IMG/VR virus record: IMGVR_UViG_3300018049_000190
Span: 1 to 20,138 of that record
Source of the DNA: a virus
DNA: 20,138 nt
Direction: 5' to 3' (one strand)
Shown: positions 1 to 10,900 of the stretch, piece by piece
Numbering within the stretch: position 1 is the stretch's first letter
Layout of the letters: every line of letters begins with the position of its first letter
Made by a program: the position numbers and the translations under genes
The notes under the pieces: model-generated
Database searches by the model: none
Seen by the model: the letters and a program-made list of their open reading frames with translations, nothing else
What the model was told of the DNA's origin: nothing

Positions 1-118
1 AATCTTTGTAAATTTGATTAAGATTGTCAATTGGCGGCGAGTCTAGCATTTTTGCATTTGGTAAAAGTTCATAGTTAGTTTTAGATAAATTTATTCTAGA
101 ATATATTAGTTCATTCAA
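1..118 (-). CDS. Partial small ORF at left edge, TTG start, unknown product
   Basis: An open frame begins at a TTG (118-116) that overlaps the TGA stop of the preceding gene (TTGA overlap) and stays open to the window edge, giving 39 residues beginning (M)NELIYSRINLSK. A purine-rich GGAGAGA stretch lies about 6 nt upstream of the TTG, inside the end of the upstream gene, and fits a Shine-Dalgarno. A TAG immediately precedes the TTG in frame, so there is no longer start. No family is recognisable from this fragment. Its place at the 3' end of the structural block suggests another late gene. Moderate certainty that it is coding, none about function. Confidence 0.5.
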   Translation of the reverse strand, partial: MNELIYSRINLSKTNYELLPNAKMLDSPPIDNLNQIYKD

Positions 119-600
119 CTATCTCTCCATGCTACAACGCTTTGATAATTTTCATTACTCCAGTTTTTGTAATAGCCTTGGTCTTTTAATATTTTACTTG
201 CTTCTGATAGTTTAGATGCACGCTGCAATAAAACAAGAATCGCTTTTCCGAAATTCATTGTTTCACCATTAATTATTTCTGCATCTTTAGGATGATCTTC
301 TAAAGCAACAAGATCAATTTCGTTGTCTTTGCATTCTTGATTAAACTGATCTACAATTTGTTGTAATTCAGATACAGTAAACTGGTCTTGGTTAGCAAAA
401 CAAGCTACAACTTCAAAGCTATCATCCCAGCTATCTTTTAACCTAGCGAATTCTTCAGTAAGACTTTGTGAATTGCAATCTACATACCTAATTGACTTTT
501 TCAACAAGGCTTTTTTTGCAAACGGACAGGGAATAGCATCTAATTTTTTACTTTTTACAGATACAAAATTCAGTATCCATTCTTCGATTTCAGTTTGCAT
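115..600 (-). CDS. Small phage protein with CPFA motif, possibly DUF1415-related
   Basis: A 161-residue soluble protein, no membrane segment. The N-terminus (IEEWILNFV, then PCPFAKKA near residue 24) and a later ALEDHP element (about residues 99-104) follow the layout I know from DUF1415 proteins: a W..NFV helix, a CPFA motif, then a FHP-type motif. This is a distant match by eye and may be wrong. Function is unknown. The start ATG shares one base with the stop of the upstream 929-residue gene (TAATG), so translation is probably coupled; no strong ribosome binding site is seen. The downstream partial gene overlaps its stop. It is co-transcribed with the late structural genes, so it could be a minor virion or assembly protein, or an accessory protein carried in the late operon. 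Confidence 0.8.
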   Translation of the reverse strand: MQTEIEEWILNFVSVKSKKLDAIPCPFAKKALLKKSIRYVDCNSQSLTEEFARLKDSWDDSFEVVACFANQDQFTVSELQQIVDQFNQECKDNEIDLVALEDHPKDAEIINGETMNFGKAILVLLQRASKLSEASKILKDQGYYKNWSNENYQSVVAWRDS

Positions 601-3389
601 TAAACTACGTATTCTTTATCCTGGAACACAATATATTGATCATTTGCATTGTTTTCTGCATTATCTATAATCAGCCTATCAGCATCCAGTTCAAATTCCT
701 TAAAGTTAGTACTAGAACTATTTATTTTTTCAATAACTTTTGAACTTGTTCCTGGTTTACAATAGCATAATACTAGAGCAGGCACATATCCTATTTCTGC
801 AATAGAATCTTGCGGAGTTTGCATCCATAATGGCAAAAAGTCTTTTTCGGTTTCGCCTATTTTTTTAATTTCATCACGAAGGTTATCTATACTTGCAATT
901 GTTTTCTTATTTTTAATAATGCTGTCCACAGTGTATAAATCAAAGTCTGCAGTGACTACATTTGGATTTGTCGGTCGTATTTTATAGTGAGTCGCAGCTC
1001 CTACTTTTGAAATTTCTACTTCTAGATTATTACCAAGATTACTGCCTACGTACAATTTATTTGCAAGAATCCATTCTAAAATTTCATTTTCTCTAGTTTC
1101 CACAGTTAAATTTAAACGAAAGTCAAATATTATATCGCCTTGCTCGCGAGTGCCTATTACCACATGGTATGGCTCACTATCATACAATTCATCCTCATTA
1201 TCGTAGTGTGCACTATTGACGACTAGAGGTGTGTTGTCATTATGTAAATATGTTTTTCTAGTCTTTGATTTAGTTGTACTATTACTAGGATCAATTACGT
1301 CAAGATAAACAACTTCGTATACAATATTTTGTGTACCTAATTCTTTAGCAACTGCTGTTTTTAACTGGCCTATTTGATACGTTTTACGTTTTCCGTAAAG
1401 ATTAGTTGCTGCAATATAGTGTTGCATATTTTTTGTTTCAATGCCACTATAGAGCAATACTTTTGGATCGTCTTGTATGCCAAAATTTGCATCACTAGGC
1501 CTAAACAGCCATTCTGGTTTAAATATTTGAGGATCGTTTATTATATTTCTAAACTTATCACGTTTTGATCTAATTAAGCTAGGTTTGATAAAAAGATTAC
1601 TAAATTCTTTATCATTAGGGTCAGCTACTTTTATTTTGAAAGTCCGTGTGTTAAGACTGTAACCAAAATGATCTTTTGCTGTAACTGTAAAGTTGAATTC
1701 TCTATCTAGTCGAGTGGTATTGTTATCAAATTTTGTGCTGCTTGAATCAAAAACTGTAAGTCCTTGTTCATTTACATTTCCAAAACTTTTTACAGTTCCT
1801 AATAACTCTCCGTCAAAGTTTAAACGCATCCCAGGTGGAAGACTTCCCGATGTTAAGGTATAAAATACGTTTGCATTTGTAACTGATGACGTTGCAACTA
1901 CTTTTTTAACACTTACGTAGTTTGCACTTATAGACCCTAAGTCTGCATCAGTAACCCATGTAATTTCACTTTCTACTTCTCCTAAAAGCTTTACAGTGAA
2001 AGTCTTAGTAGATTTTGCTTCTTCTGCTTCTGTAAGATCAAATATACCTAAATTTATTTCTGTTCCTTTAGGTATAGCAGTTTTTGTTCCGAAAGTCAAA
2101 GTTATTTCATCATATAATGAATTACTAAAATCGGCATTTAGTATTTTATAGGTAAATCCAAGAACTGTAAAAGTTCTGCCTATTAGATCTAACTCGGTAA
2201 TTTTTTCTGTTTTGCTAATCTTTATAGTAGCGGCGTTTTTTGCTACATCTTCATAAGCGTATTGCTGGAGTTCTACACGTTCGGAGTCGAAACTTACTCG
2301 TGTAGCAGTTACAGTAAATTTATAAGTTTTTGTCACACTTGGTTGAAACGGAGTTCTGCCAACGATATAACCATTTCTAAAATCTAATCCTAATCCAGGA
2401 GGAAGTAAACTGTCAGTACCATCGTCGTTTATTTCTTCCAACCTGTACCAAACTAACCCTTCTAGTGTGGCATTGTTGATTACTTGCAGAGGCAAAGACA
2501 CATAGTTATTTGCTCGCCTATACCCAAAGTCACTTGGAGTAAGCCAAACAGGCGCTCTTAGTTTACTAACATCTGCTGTAAATGTGCCTGTACCTGCTTG
2601 CATCAAAGTCACATCTGATGTAAAGAAATCGTCACCTACAACAAATATACGGAATGTTCTAGGAATAACAAATTCACCATCTGTTAAATCAACAGTAAAC
2701 TCAAAATATCTGTTGAGCTTTCTAGGAACTTTTGTTGGTACACTAATATCGTATTTTACTAAATCATAATAATAACTATCAAAACCGTTTGATGATTGAG
2801 CGATTAAACTATACCAATCATAACCTGTGCCTGATCCGTAATCATATGCACCGATATCATAACCACCTTGTTGTGCTTTTTCTATAGCAAGTATAGGGTC
2901 AACTATACCTTGTATTTTTCCATCAACAGTTAATGATAGTCCCGGTGGTAATGTACCACTTGCAAGACTATACCTTAGGGTTTGCCCTGCTCTTGTATCT
3001 TCGTCTGTTGCTTCTAATTGAAAATCAACAAGAGCATTGTCTAATACAAAATAAGCCTTGTTGTTACCAATCGGTAGAAGATCTTCAGCAGTAGTCCACT
3101 GAGGTACATCTGATCCATTTACAATAATGTTAAATGTACGATCATATAAATTGCTATTATAACTAGCACGTAAAACAAATCTGTACTTCGTCTCATATGC
3201 AACCTCAGCTGGTGTACCTATAATTTGGTGTCCGACTATACGTGTACCTTTTGGCAAACTTCCGCTAATCAAAGTAATTGTTGCGGTAGGTTCTGATATC
3301 GGAAGATCTACAGCAACAATGCTATTTTCTTCTAGTGTAGCAATTGTATTGCCAGACTTTTTGGTCCAAATTTGATCAATATGCATCAT
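600..3389 (-). CDS. Virion structural protein with putative-Ig (He_PIG-like) repeats
   Basis: A 929-residue protein. Four copies of the He_PIG-type signature (S-G-x-L-P-x-G-x-x-x...G-x-I-x-G) are visible at about residues 41-60, 142-162, 327-347 and 512-533, each followed by strand-rich sequence ending in a TFxIxV-type strand (for example near 246-250 and 583-588), which implies tandem Ig-like beta-sandwich domains. Residues 600-929 lack the repeat and form a separate C-terminal region starting with PEWLFRP. Ig-like repeats of this kind are common in phage tail and baseplate decoration proteins and in adhesins, so a baseplate or fibre component on the particle surface is likely. A late-promoter-like AATAAATA and GGAG precede the start; two adjacent ATGs (MM) make the exact start uncertain by one codon, the second having better spacing. 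Confidence 0.85.
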   Translation of the reverse strand: MMHIDQIWTKKSGNTIATLEENSIVAVDLPISEPTATITLISGSLPKGTRIVGHQIIGTPAEVAYETKYRFVLRASYNSNLYDRTFNIIVNGSDVPQWTTAEDLLPIGNNKAYFVLDNALVDFQLEATDEDTRAGQTLRYSLASGTLPPGLSLTVDGKIQGIVDPILAIEKAQQGGYDIGAYDYGSGTGYDWYSLIAQSSNGFDSYYYDLVKYDISVPTKVPRKLNRYFEFTVDLTDGEFVIPRTFRIFVVGDDFFTSDVTLMQAGTGTFTADVSKLRAPVWLTPSDFGYRRANNYVSLPLQVINNATLEGLVWYRLEEINDDGTDSLLPPGLGLDFRNGYIVGRTPFQPSVTKTYKFTVTATRVSFDSERVELQQYAYEDVAKNAATIKISKTEKITELDLIGRTFTVLGFTYKILNADFSNSLYDEITLTFGTKTAIPKGTEINLGIFDLTEAEEAKSTKTFTVKLLGEVESEITWVTDADLGSISANYVSVKKVVATSSVTNANVFYTLTSGSLPPGMRLNFDGELLGTVKSFGNVNEQGLTVFDSSSTKFDNNTTRLDREFNFTVTAKDHFGYSLNTRTFKIKVADPNDKEFSNLFIKPSLIRSKRDKFRNIINDPQIFKPEWLFRPSDANFGIQDDPKVLLYSGIETKNMQHYIAATNLYGKRKTYQIGQLKTAVAKELGTQNIVYEVVYLDVIDPSNSTTKSKTRKTYLHNDNTPLVVNSAHYDNEDELYDSEPYHVVIGTREQGDIIFDFRLNLTVETRENEILEWILANKLYVGSNLGNNLEVEISKVGAATHYKIRPTNPNVVTADFDLYTVDSIIKNKKTIASIDNLRDEIKKIGETEKDFLPLWMQTPQDSIAEIGYVPALVLCYCKPGTSSKVIEKINSSSTNFKEFELDADRLIIDNAENNANDQYIVFQDKEYVV

Positions 3390-3401
3390 CTACTCCTATT
3401 G

Positions 3402-3409
3402 TATTTATT
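3402..3409 (-). promoter_or_regulatory. T4-like late promoter motif AATAAATA
   Basis: AATAAATA followed by C (7 of 8 to the T4 late consensus TATAAATA), between the stop of the 225-residue fibre gene (3414) and the start of the 929-residue gene, about 13 nt before its ATG. The same word in the same kind of place recurs at 4950-4957, 12144-12151 and 12439-12446, which supports a shared late-promoter element. Confidence 0.55.
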
Positions 3410-3413
3410 AGGA

Positions 3414-4091
3414 TTAGATACTTCCGAAATCACTGGTTAACGATGCAGGGCTTGTGAAACTGCCATAATCAATTGTAGTAGTGGCAATAATATATGAGCC
3501 GACAGTAGTTACATTTTGTATAAATCCGCCAAAATCTAATGCATTAGAATCATCTGTAACAGTCACACCATTTACTGTGCCAACCACGTTTCCTATAAAG
3601 CTATTTGCAGTTATTGATCCTACGTTTGTAATATTGTTACTATTTGCGTTAAGGGTTCCACCTAGTGTAGGAGAAGTGTCTAACGCAACTAAACCGTTAG
3701 GGTCAATAGCAACATTTACATCGTTACTTGTAATTGTTGTATCAATATTTGTGCCGCCCTTGATACCAAAAAACTTTCCAGTACCGGATACGTTTACACT
3801 GTCCGAATCTGTTTGTATTGTAAAAGCTTCTGTACTGCTTATTGTTATTTCGTCATTGGTGCTACTAAGGTTAATATTATTTCCAGCTTTTAAACTCTTG
3901 TAGTACTGAACATTGTTTTCTTTTGTATAAAAAACACCTTCACCTGTGCCTAAATTTTCTATGGTGTTATTAAAATCAAAACGTTGATCTAAATCTGCAA
4001 AGTTTGTGTTAACTTTTTGGAACGCTTGCCTTAGATTATCTCCTGTGCCATCGTTAGCAATGTTACCTATGTTAATTGTTTGAACTGCCAT
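3414..4091 (-). CDS. Small tail-fibre-like structural protein with NDGTGD N-terminal module
   Basis: A 225-residue protein. Its first ~35 residues (TINIGNIANDGTGDNLRQAF, then KVNTNF) match in pattern the first ~35 residues of the 2268-residue fibre encoded downstream of the Fe-S carrier: I-x-IG-x3-NDGTGD-x2-R-x2-F-x-K-x-N-x-NF. Such N-terminal modules recur in marine phage fibre proteins and probably mediate virion attachment. The rest is Asn/Thr/Ser-rich and beta-rich, with the fibre phrase SPTLGG-x-LNAN at about 140-150. The ATG has a good GGAGAG site 4-8 nt upstream and lies 12 nt after the stop of the 275-residue gene, so the two are co-transcribed. The receptor-binding or structural role is inferred from composition and context. 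Confidence 0.85.
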   Translation of the reverse strand: MAVQTINIGNIANDGTGDNLRQAFQKVNTNFADLDQRFDFNNTIENLGTGEGVFYTKENNVQYYKSLKAGNNINLSSTNDEITISSTEAFTIQTDSDSVNVSGTGKFFGIKGGTNIDTTITSNDVNVAIDPNGLVALDTSPTLGGTLNANSNNITNVGSITANSFIGNVVGTVNGVTVTDDSNALDFGGFIQNVTTVGSYIIATTTIDYGSFTSPASLTSDFGSI

Positions 4092-4102
4092 TTATCTCTC
4101 CG

Positions 4103-4930
4103 TTAAAGTGCTGCTATTCGTGTTTTGAATGCAGCAAAATCTGCACTTGCGGCTACTTCTGCTTTTAAAGTTGCAATGCTTACATATCCTGGAATTGTTC
4201 CATTTACAGCATCAACAAGTAGTGTAGAATCATCTGCAAATACGCTACCTTTTAATTCTCCGACAAAAGTATTAGCGGTTACAGTACTAAATTTGTTTGA
4301 TGCTGAGCCTATGTTATATGTTGCATTATTTGCTGGAATCACGTTGCCGCGAATTGTTCCATCTAAATTTATAGCACCAAGTAAACTATCTATCATTACA
4401 GTACTGTCGTCTGCAAACACCGAACCTACTAAGTCACCAGTATTGTTTACATCAACAGTGATAACACCATTTTGTAGATCACTTGCTTTTAAATATCCCG
4501 AATCATTAACTAATAGACTATTATTAGAACCTGTAGTTAGTGCATCAGTAATTCCGTATCCTGCAAGGGTAGTAGGCTTACTTGTAAGATCAGCAAAAGC
4601 CACAGTTGTCAAATATCCAGCGTTGTTTGTAAACACAGATATATTTGCACCAGTAGTAACAAAGTTTAGATCGTTTGTTAAGTCGCTTACAGCAGATGGT
4701 GCATTGACTAGATCATTATAGCTAGCAGATGTTGCTACACTTTTTACAGTTTGCCCACCTAGTGTCATTGTATTTGCTGTGAGTGTATCAGAAGTAATAC
4801 CACCAGAAGCAGTAATGTTAGTAACTCCTACTACACCGTTGCCTGTAAGATTTAAGTTATCACCTGAAGGTAATTCTTTTATCTTGTTAGAATCTAGTGT
4901 ATCTATTATAAGTGGATATCTATTTGTCAT
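4103..4930 (-). CDS. Tail-fibre-like structural protein with GSVFADDST repeats
   Basis: A 275-residue low-complexity, beta-rich protein. The N-terminus (RYPLIIDTLDSNKIKELPSG) is a recurrent opening of marine phage fibre-like proteins, likely an attachment module distinct from the NDGTGD type used by its neighbours. The middle contains short collagen-free fibre phrases (NNAGYLTT, NDSGYLKA, LAGYGITDA). Two copies of GSVFADDST followed by a hydrophobic VD(S/A) segment occur at about residues 168-187 and 229-248. The C-terminus is helical (ATLKAEVAASADFAAFKTRI). A late-promoter-like AATAAATA lies upstream, and the purine-rich leader AGAGAAGTAGAGA serves as a weak ribosome binding site. Probably a fibre or fibre-adaptor; the exact position in the tail is not determinable. 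Confidence 0.83.
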   Translation of the reverse strand: MTNRYPLIIDTLDSNKIKELPSGDNLNLTGNGVVGVTNITASGGITSDTLTANTMTLGGQTVKSVATSASYNDLVNAPSAVSDLTNDLNFVTTGANISVFTNNAGYLTTVAFADLTSKPTTLAGYGITDALTTGSNNSLLVNDSGYLKASDLQNGVITVDVNNTGDLVGSVFADDSTVMIDSLLGAINLDGTIRGNVIPANNATYNIGSASNKFSTVTANTFVGELKGSVFADDSTLLVDAVNGTIPGYVSIATLKAEVAASADFAAFKTRIAAL

Positions 4931-4949
4931 TCTCTACTTCTCTTTTGTA

Positions 4950-4957
4950 TATTTATT
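4950..4957 (-). promoter_or_regulatory. T4-like late promoter motif AATAAATA
   Basis: AATAAATA followed by TAC, starting 2 nt after the stop of the 2268-residue fibre gene (4959) and about 20 nt before the ATG of the 275-residue gene. It fits the late-promoter pattern seen elsewhere in this window and would give the small fibre genes their own transcript. Confidence 0.55.
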
Positions 4958-4958
4958 G

Positions 4959-7900
4959 TTATTTTCCTACTAAGGCTTCAACAACGCCCTTGTCTGCATC
5001 ATCTTTAATACCTATTGCACGACCAAGTATTGTTCCCACTTTAGGATCATTATCAACAACAGCATATCCTGGAACTGCACTAGTAACTAATATGTCACCT
5101 TTTTCAACTTTTCCTATTACCTTTACAGGTACACGTCCTACAAGTGCAATACAAGTTGCAATACCAGGACAGTCTTGGTTCATTGTAAATGCTGCTGTGT
5201 TAGAAACCACCCCTGCTACTCTTGTTGACTTGTGCTCTGTGCAGCCTGTGACTTCTTTTTCGCCGCCGAACACTAATACTGTGCCAACTTCGTATGTATG
5301 ATCAGCTTCATAATATTCTGCAATGTCTGCATATGTTGCTTCGAATCGTGATCCTACAGTAAGAGTCCAGTTGCCTGTAACAGTACCTGCTGTTGCACTT
5401 CCGCCTGTTGTAAGATTCGTAGTTTGTACATACCCGGAAGTCATTGTCAAGTTTCCTGAAGAAACTGTTACATCTCCAGATGAAACTGTAAGTCCTGAGC
5501 TGTTTACTACAGTACGAACAACGCCGTCTGTAACGTTTATTATCGTATCAGCAGCAGACTCTGTAAAGCCGCCGCCTGCTCCTAAACCGATACCAGTGCT
5601 TGAAGCATCTTTTTCGGTAGCAGCTTCTAAGAAATTTGTGTAAATCCAAGTAGACGCTAGCTTACTTGTGTTTGCGCTATAACTACTAGCATCTTGGAAT
5701 GTGCTGTTAGTTACGCTAGCAATGTCGCCTACTTGAACTGCGCCACCTGTTTCTAGTACAGGCGTAGCACCTTCGCCTCGCAGTAGTACACCACCTGCTG
5801 TAGTTTTAAGCACGGTATCAGTACCGTCTACATCAAGTATTTGATTACCGTCAATTTGATAAGCAGTAGCATCTACCTCACCAGTTGCTGAACGTTTTAC
5901 TACAGCGTTGTTTGCAGTTGTAGCTGAAAGGTTTGTCAATCCATATGACCCAGCAGCAACTTGTGTAAGCACTTTGGAACCAGTATTATCTGTAGTAAAG
6001 TCTCCGTCAAGTATCGCATTACCTGAACTTAAAATAGTGCTAATAGAAACTTCTTCAACATTACCTGTGCCAGCAGTAGTTCTGCCTAAAACAGTGCTTG
6101 TAGCAATTTGTTCGATATCTGCTTTTGTAATACTGTTTGCTTTTACAGTTACAGCACCCGAAGTAACTGTAAAATGATCTGTATCAAAACTTGCTATACC
6201 TTTTGTACTTGTAGTTGCGTCGTTTAAACTTAATTTGCTTTGAGCAATTGCTGCACTTGCATTTATGTCAGCGTCTACAATAACACCTGCGGAAATAGCA
6301 CTTGTTATTGTATTAGCACTAGATCTTGTAAGTGTAACATCACCGCTTACAGCAGCGTCTTCCCATGAGCTTCCGCCGTACACTAGCAAGTCACTTGTTG
6401 CAGCAGTAGAAATACTAATGTCGTTGAGTTCACTTAAACTGTCTTTAGTTGCTACCTGTGCATCAACATATGCTTTGTTTGCTGCATCTGTTGAGTTTGA
6501 CGGCGGGTCTAAGTTTATTATATTATTATTACCAGCATCTAAATCACCAGTCATTGCCTGTGCGCCGTTTAGCGCCATAAAACCAGGTCCTATTTCATCA
6601 GATACAGCAATAGCACTACCTGCTTCGTTAACATGTAAACGTCTATCAATGTAACTTTGTACAGCTTTCTCAGTTGGTACAGCACTGTCAGATTGTCCGC
6701 TCATACTATCATCTGTAGAGAATTCATTAATAGTGGCACCTAAACTAAATCCTAAGCTTTCAGCATCAGAAATACCAATACCACCTGATATAGTGGTTGT
6801 GCCTGTTGCTTGATCTATGTTAAAGAATTGCCCAACTCTAAATACACCAAATTGATCCGAGCTGTTCCAGAACACTCTACCTTTACCACGTTGCCATACT
6901 TCAGCTTTACTTGCACTAGGAGAAGTAGTAAACGGAGTAGGATCTGAGTTGTCAACTGGATCACCTAGTATATCGTTAGGGAAGTTTGTGTCGTTAAACG
7001 ACCCAGCGCCTACACTCTTAAATGCCGTACTGGTTGCTCTAACTACAGCAGTTTTTTCTGTAATTTCTGCATCTACGCCTGTTTCTAGCCCAGCTTTAAT
7101 ACTTTCGGGTACATTACCAGTGTATACTGGTTCTGCTAAACCTGCACCTGCATAGCTAGGATGAATGTTTGGTAGTGCTGCACCATTAGAATCAGTATCA
7201 GCAAATGTTATCACAGCATGTGTAACTGGGGTTGCATCGTAATTTGTAATTCTGTGCGTTCTACCAGCCCAAGTAAATAACATTCCAACTACTCGAGTAG
7301 TATTAGGGAATGAAGCCGACCCACCTGTAATTAAATTAATTGCTAAAGTAGTGTTTCCTTGTGCATCACCCTTGCCTACAATATTTGCTATGCTGGGCTG
7401 GAGGTCAATATATTCAAATTGTTTATCAAACGTAGCTTTTACATGCGTGTTTGGTAAGTCACCGCTGTAATTGTCTTGTGTTGAAAACACAGTTGTACTA
7501 TAAGAAGTATCTTGGCTTTCGGTAAATGTGAAAGTTGTATTAGGTCTTGGATCTAATGTTGTAGGGCTTGCTACATCTGCAAAAATAAACTGCGTTCCAT
7601 CTCTATATTCTACTAATGTATCGTCTGCTAGATCTTGTTGTAGTGTACCAAAAAAGTTTGTAGACGAAACGTCATCTGCGGTAAAGGTTAATTCATAAAC
7701 TGTGCTACTTATTACAGCTGGTGAACCTGTTGCAGTATCAACTTTCACACTGTTAATTTTATAATCTAGTGTTCGGAAGGTGCTGTCATCTGTAAGGCCT
7801 GTGATGGTCAAAATACCGCCTGCCTTAGGAGCTACCGTTACATCATATATTTTAACTGTAGTTTGACTTGTACTGGCACTGTATGTTCCGTGTATTTTGG

Positions 7901-10900
7901 CAGGTTGTACCATACTGTCACGTAAAGTTACTGCATCTGGAATAGTATTAGGATCGGCGCCCTCTGACACAATACCAAACTTACCAAAATTAGAAGTTGA
8001 GTTTGTAAGTTTAATATCACTTCCGTCTTTTGAATATATACTAGCTTGGTTATATGTAGATTCAATGTGATCTGCCGTAATTTTTGCACCGTTAGCAGCA
8101 ACAATACCGTAGCCCAAGTCGTTTATTTGTTGGAAGTTGCCAACTGTAATACTTCTACTACCGCCTATTTGTATAAATGTCTCTACATCTACTGAAGAAC
8201 TAACGTCACCTACATAACCGGTAGAGTTGTTGGTAGTAGGATCAAGGTATAAAATACATCTGCCTAAATCTTTATCATAGTTACTGATAGCATTAATTTG
8301 ATATCTTACACCGTCTACGTAAAACACACTAGGAACTTGCGGTTCTTTTACCTTTAAACCTTGTATGCCTAATACTGAGCTGTCACCAATTAGGTCAGTG
8401 TCTTCACTTTCAACCCAAAGTGTGAATGCATCTAATGATACCGAGCCTGTAGCATCGGTAAATGTTCCACTGTTGCCACGTATTCTAATAGGTATGCTTC
8501 CTGCATAAGCATCTGCAAATACACCACCGGCAAAAGTTTTAGTATTTGTGCTTTTGCTTACACTACTAGAATTTGCAATGTAAGGAGACTTTGTTAATAT
8601 TTGCCCAACTGGATCTAATACAATACCAAATCCGCCGTGCTCTTGTATTGTGATATTTTCTACAGTTGATGCGTCATTTACAAAAAACACGTCAAGTTGA
8701 TCGTTACGTAACGGCGGATTGTAATCAATACTGAATACAAAATTTATCTTGTCAATTAAGTCTTGCACAGCACTTATCGAACCTGATTCACCAGACCCAT
8801 TACTTAGATTAGGAACCACTTTGTCTGTTACTGTTGAGCTACCTGCTGTGTAACTACTGTCGGTATAGCTAGGTGCACTTGCACTTAATATTGAATTGCA
8901 CAAAGTATATATGTTGTCAATTGCTGCTTCTACTGCTGTTTCTGTTGAGCTATCACCTAGTCTAGAAAGATAATCAGTATCACCCACTTCGTGATAAGAT
9001 CCTTGTATTTCTAAACTTCTTTCTTCGCCGCCTTCTCCTAGGTCGTGTGCTAGTGCATCTACTAATTTATGAAAATCATCTCTGTAAGCAACTTCGTCGT
9101 AAGTTACACTTGAATGATTTGTGTTTAGGAATTGCAACGTTTCTTCTACTATATACTTTGAGTTATCTAGTAATATTTGTTTTGCTGTTGTGTAAGATCC
9201 TGCATTTGTTACAGTTGGTCCAACATTTTTAACACGGTCTGGACGATAAAGATAGTGATATCCAATTTTACCTTTTGCATTACCTTGCTGGTCATTTAGT
9301 GTAGCACCTTGGGTAGCAGTAGTAATGCCGTCGAAGGCACTGTCTCTATAGAAGTAAGTACTAGCATGTGCACTTTGGGAGACACGCTTACGTGGTTTGA
9401 CTAGTGTGCGTCTAAACTCATCACCAATGAGCGATGTATTTTGCGGAATTCTAATGGGTAGATCTTCCTCGTAAGTACCACTTTCTACCAGTATAGTTAC
9501 TTGTTTTTCCCTTGTAAGATAACCTACTTCTATTTCTTCGTCTTCTAAGAAATCAATAGGAGCTAACATATTCAAGGAAAATTCTGTTTCTGCTGGACTT
9601 GTTCTATTTGTAAAACTGGTAATTTGTCCTAAAGCGCCACTCTTTTTACCTCTTATGAGTTTACTAGGAAGTGCATCAACATTTGCACTATTAGTCTGAT
9701 CTAAATCTGTACCGTCATTTACAACTTTTAGTATATATTTGTTACCATAAACAATGTCTTGCCCACTTTCAGGTCCATTAGTCCATATGTTAATAACAAG
9801 GTCTTTAAGAGACTCGGCAGCTGATGCTGCACTCAATTCATTATTGTTAACGTGTGTGCCTGACGTGTTTTGTTCGCAGTACTGCTGATATCTTAATTGT
9901 ATTTTACCTTTTGTACTGTCATCTATGTAATCGCTAAAACTGCTTGTGTCATATACAGTTGTAAGTGCTGCATCTGTATAAATTTCAAAAGTGGTAGAAG
10001 TTACACTTTTTATATAGGCAAACTTGCCTTCTAATTGATACATGCCTGGCACTGACGCAAACTTAACCAAGTTTCCGTCGGATAGGTTATGATTTGTAGC
10101 AGTTGTTACTACACTAGGAGTACTGCCGCTAGACTTTGTGATAGCATCTATTAGTTTTTCATTGTAACCAGTATTTTCAAATATACTTGTATTAATTAGA
10201 TTATACAATTGGGTAACAGCAGCACTATTTTCAGTTAAGTGTTTTTTAATTTTTACTCTGTCTGTAATTTCACTGTAAAATTTTTGTGCAAACCTCTTTG
10301 TAAGAGCATTAGATGTAAGACCTTTATTTAAATCAAATCTTATACTATCTATAAGAGTGCCATAGTCATCTTTGAATTCATGCTGATCAAAAACATAGTT
10401 CGGATATGTAAATTCAACATATCCTTGTATCTCTGCTACTAGATAATCTTTATTGTTTTTTAGAGCAGTATTTGCATGTGGCATGACCGGACTGTTAACA
10501 GCAAAGCCACTTTTAACCAGTGCATTCACTGTAAAATTTGTATGAGTCACAGTTTGTACGTAAGGGCCTAATGTCTCTTGTGCATAATTTACAACTTCGT
10601 ATGCATGTTCCGCGGCAGCGTTAATAGTTTTGAATGCATATGAAAGACTAGAACCTTCCTTGCCAGCAGGTGCTACAGATTGTGCATCATTGCCACTTTT
10701 ACTTACAAATATGACGCTTTGTGCAGAAGAACCGCTGTTATCAACATAGTATTTAGATGCAGCTTGCAAGTCAGTGTTATTCTGTGCTTGTCCGCTTAGA
10801 TCGCCGGGATGATCATTTAGGACTAAAGCACCTGTCATTTTATCGCCTTGTCTGCGAACTAGACTTTTTCTAGGTACAGGTTGATCAGACAACCAGAAGC

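Noticed and set aside
1-31. TTGACA-like -35 at 26-31
   Set aside because: It lies inside the partial reading frame, and the -10 position cannot be judged so close to the edge.
4200-4440. Repeats encoding GSVFADDST as a CRISPR or DNA repeat array
   Set aside because: Only two imperfect copies, and they lie in coding sequence; they are protein repeats of a fibre.
4125-4721. Long plus-strand open frames antisense to the fibre genes (also 3481-3903, 5323-5643, 6265-6654, 11317-11598)
   Set aside because: They mirror Thr/Ser/Asn-rich fibre genes in other frames, give Val/Pro/Ser-rich low-complexity proteins and lack ribosome binding sites.
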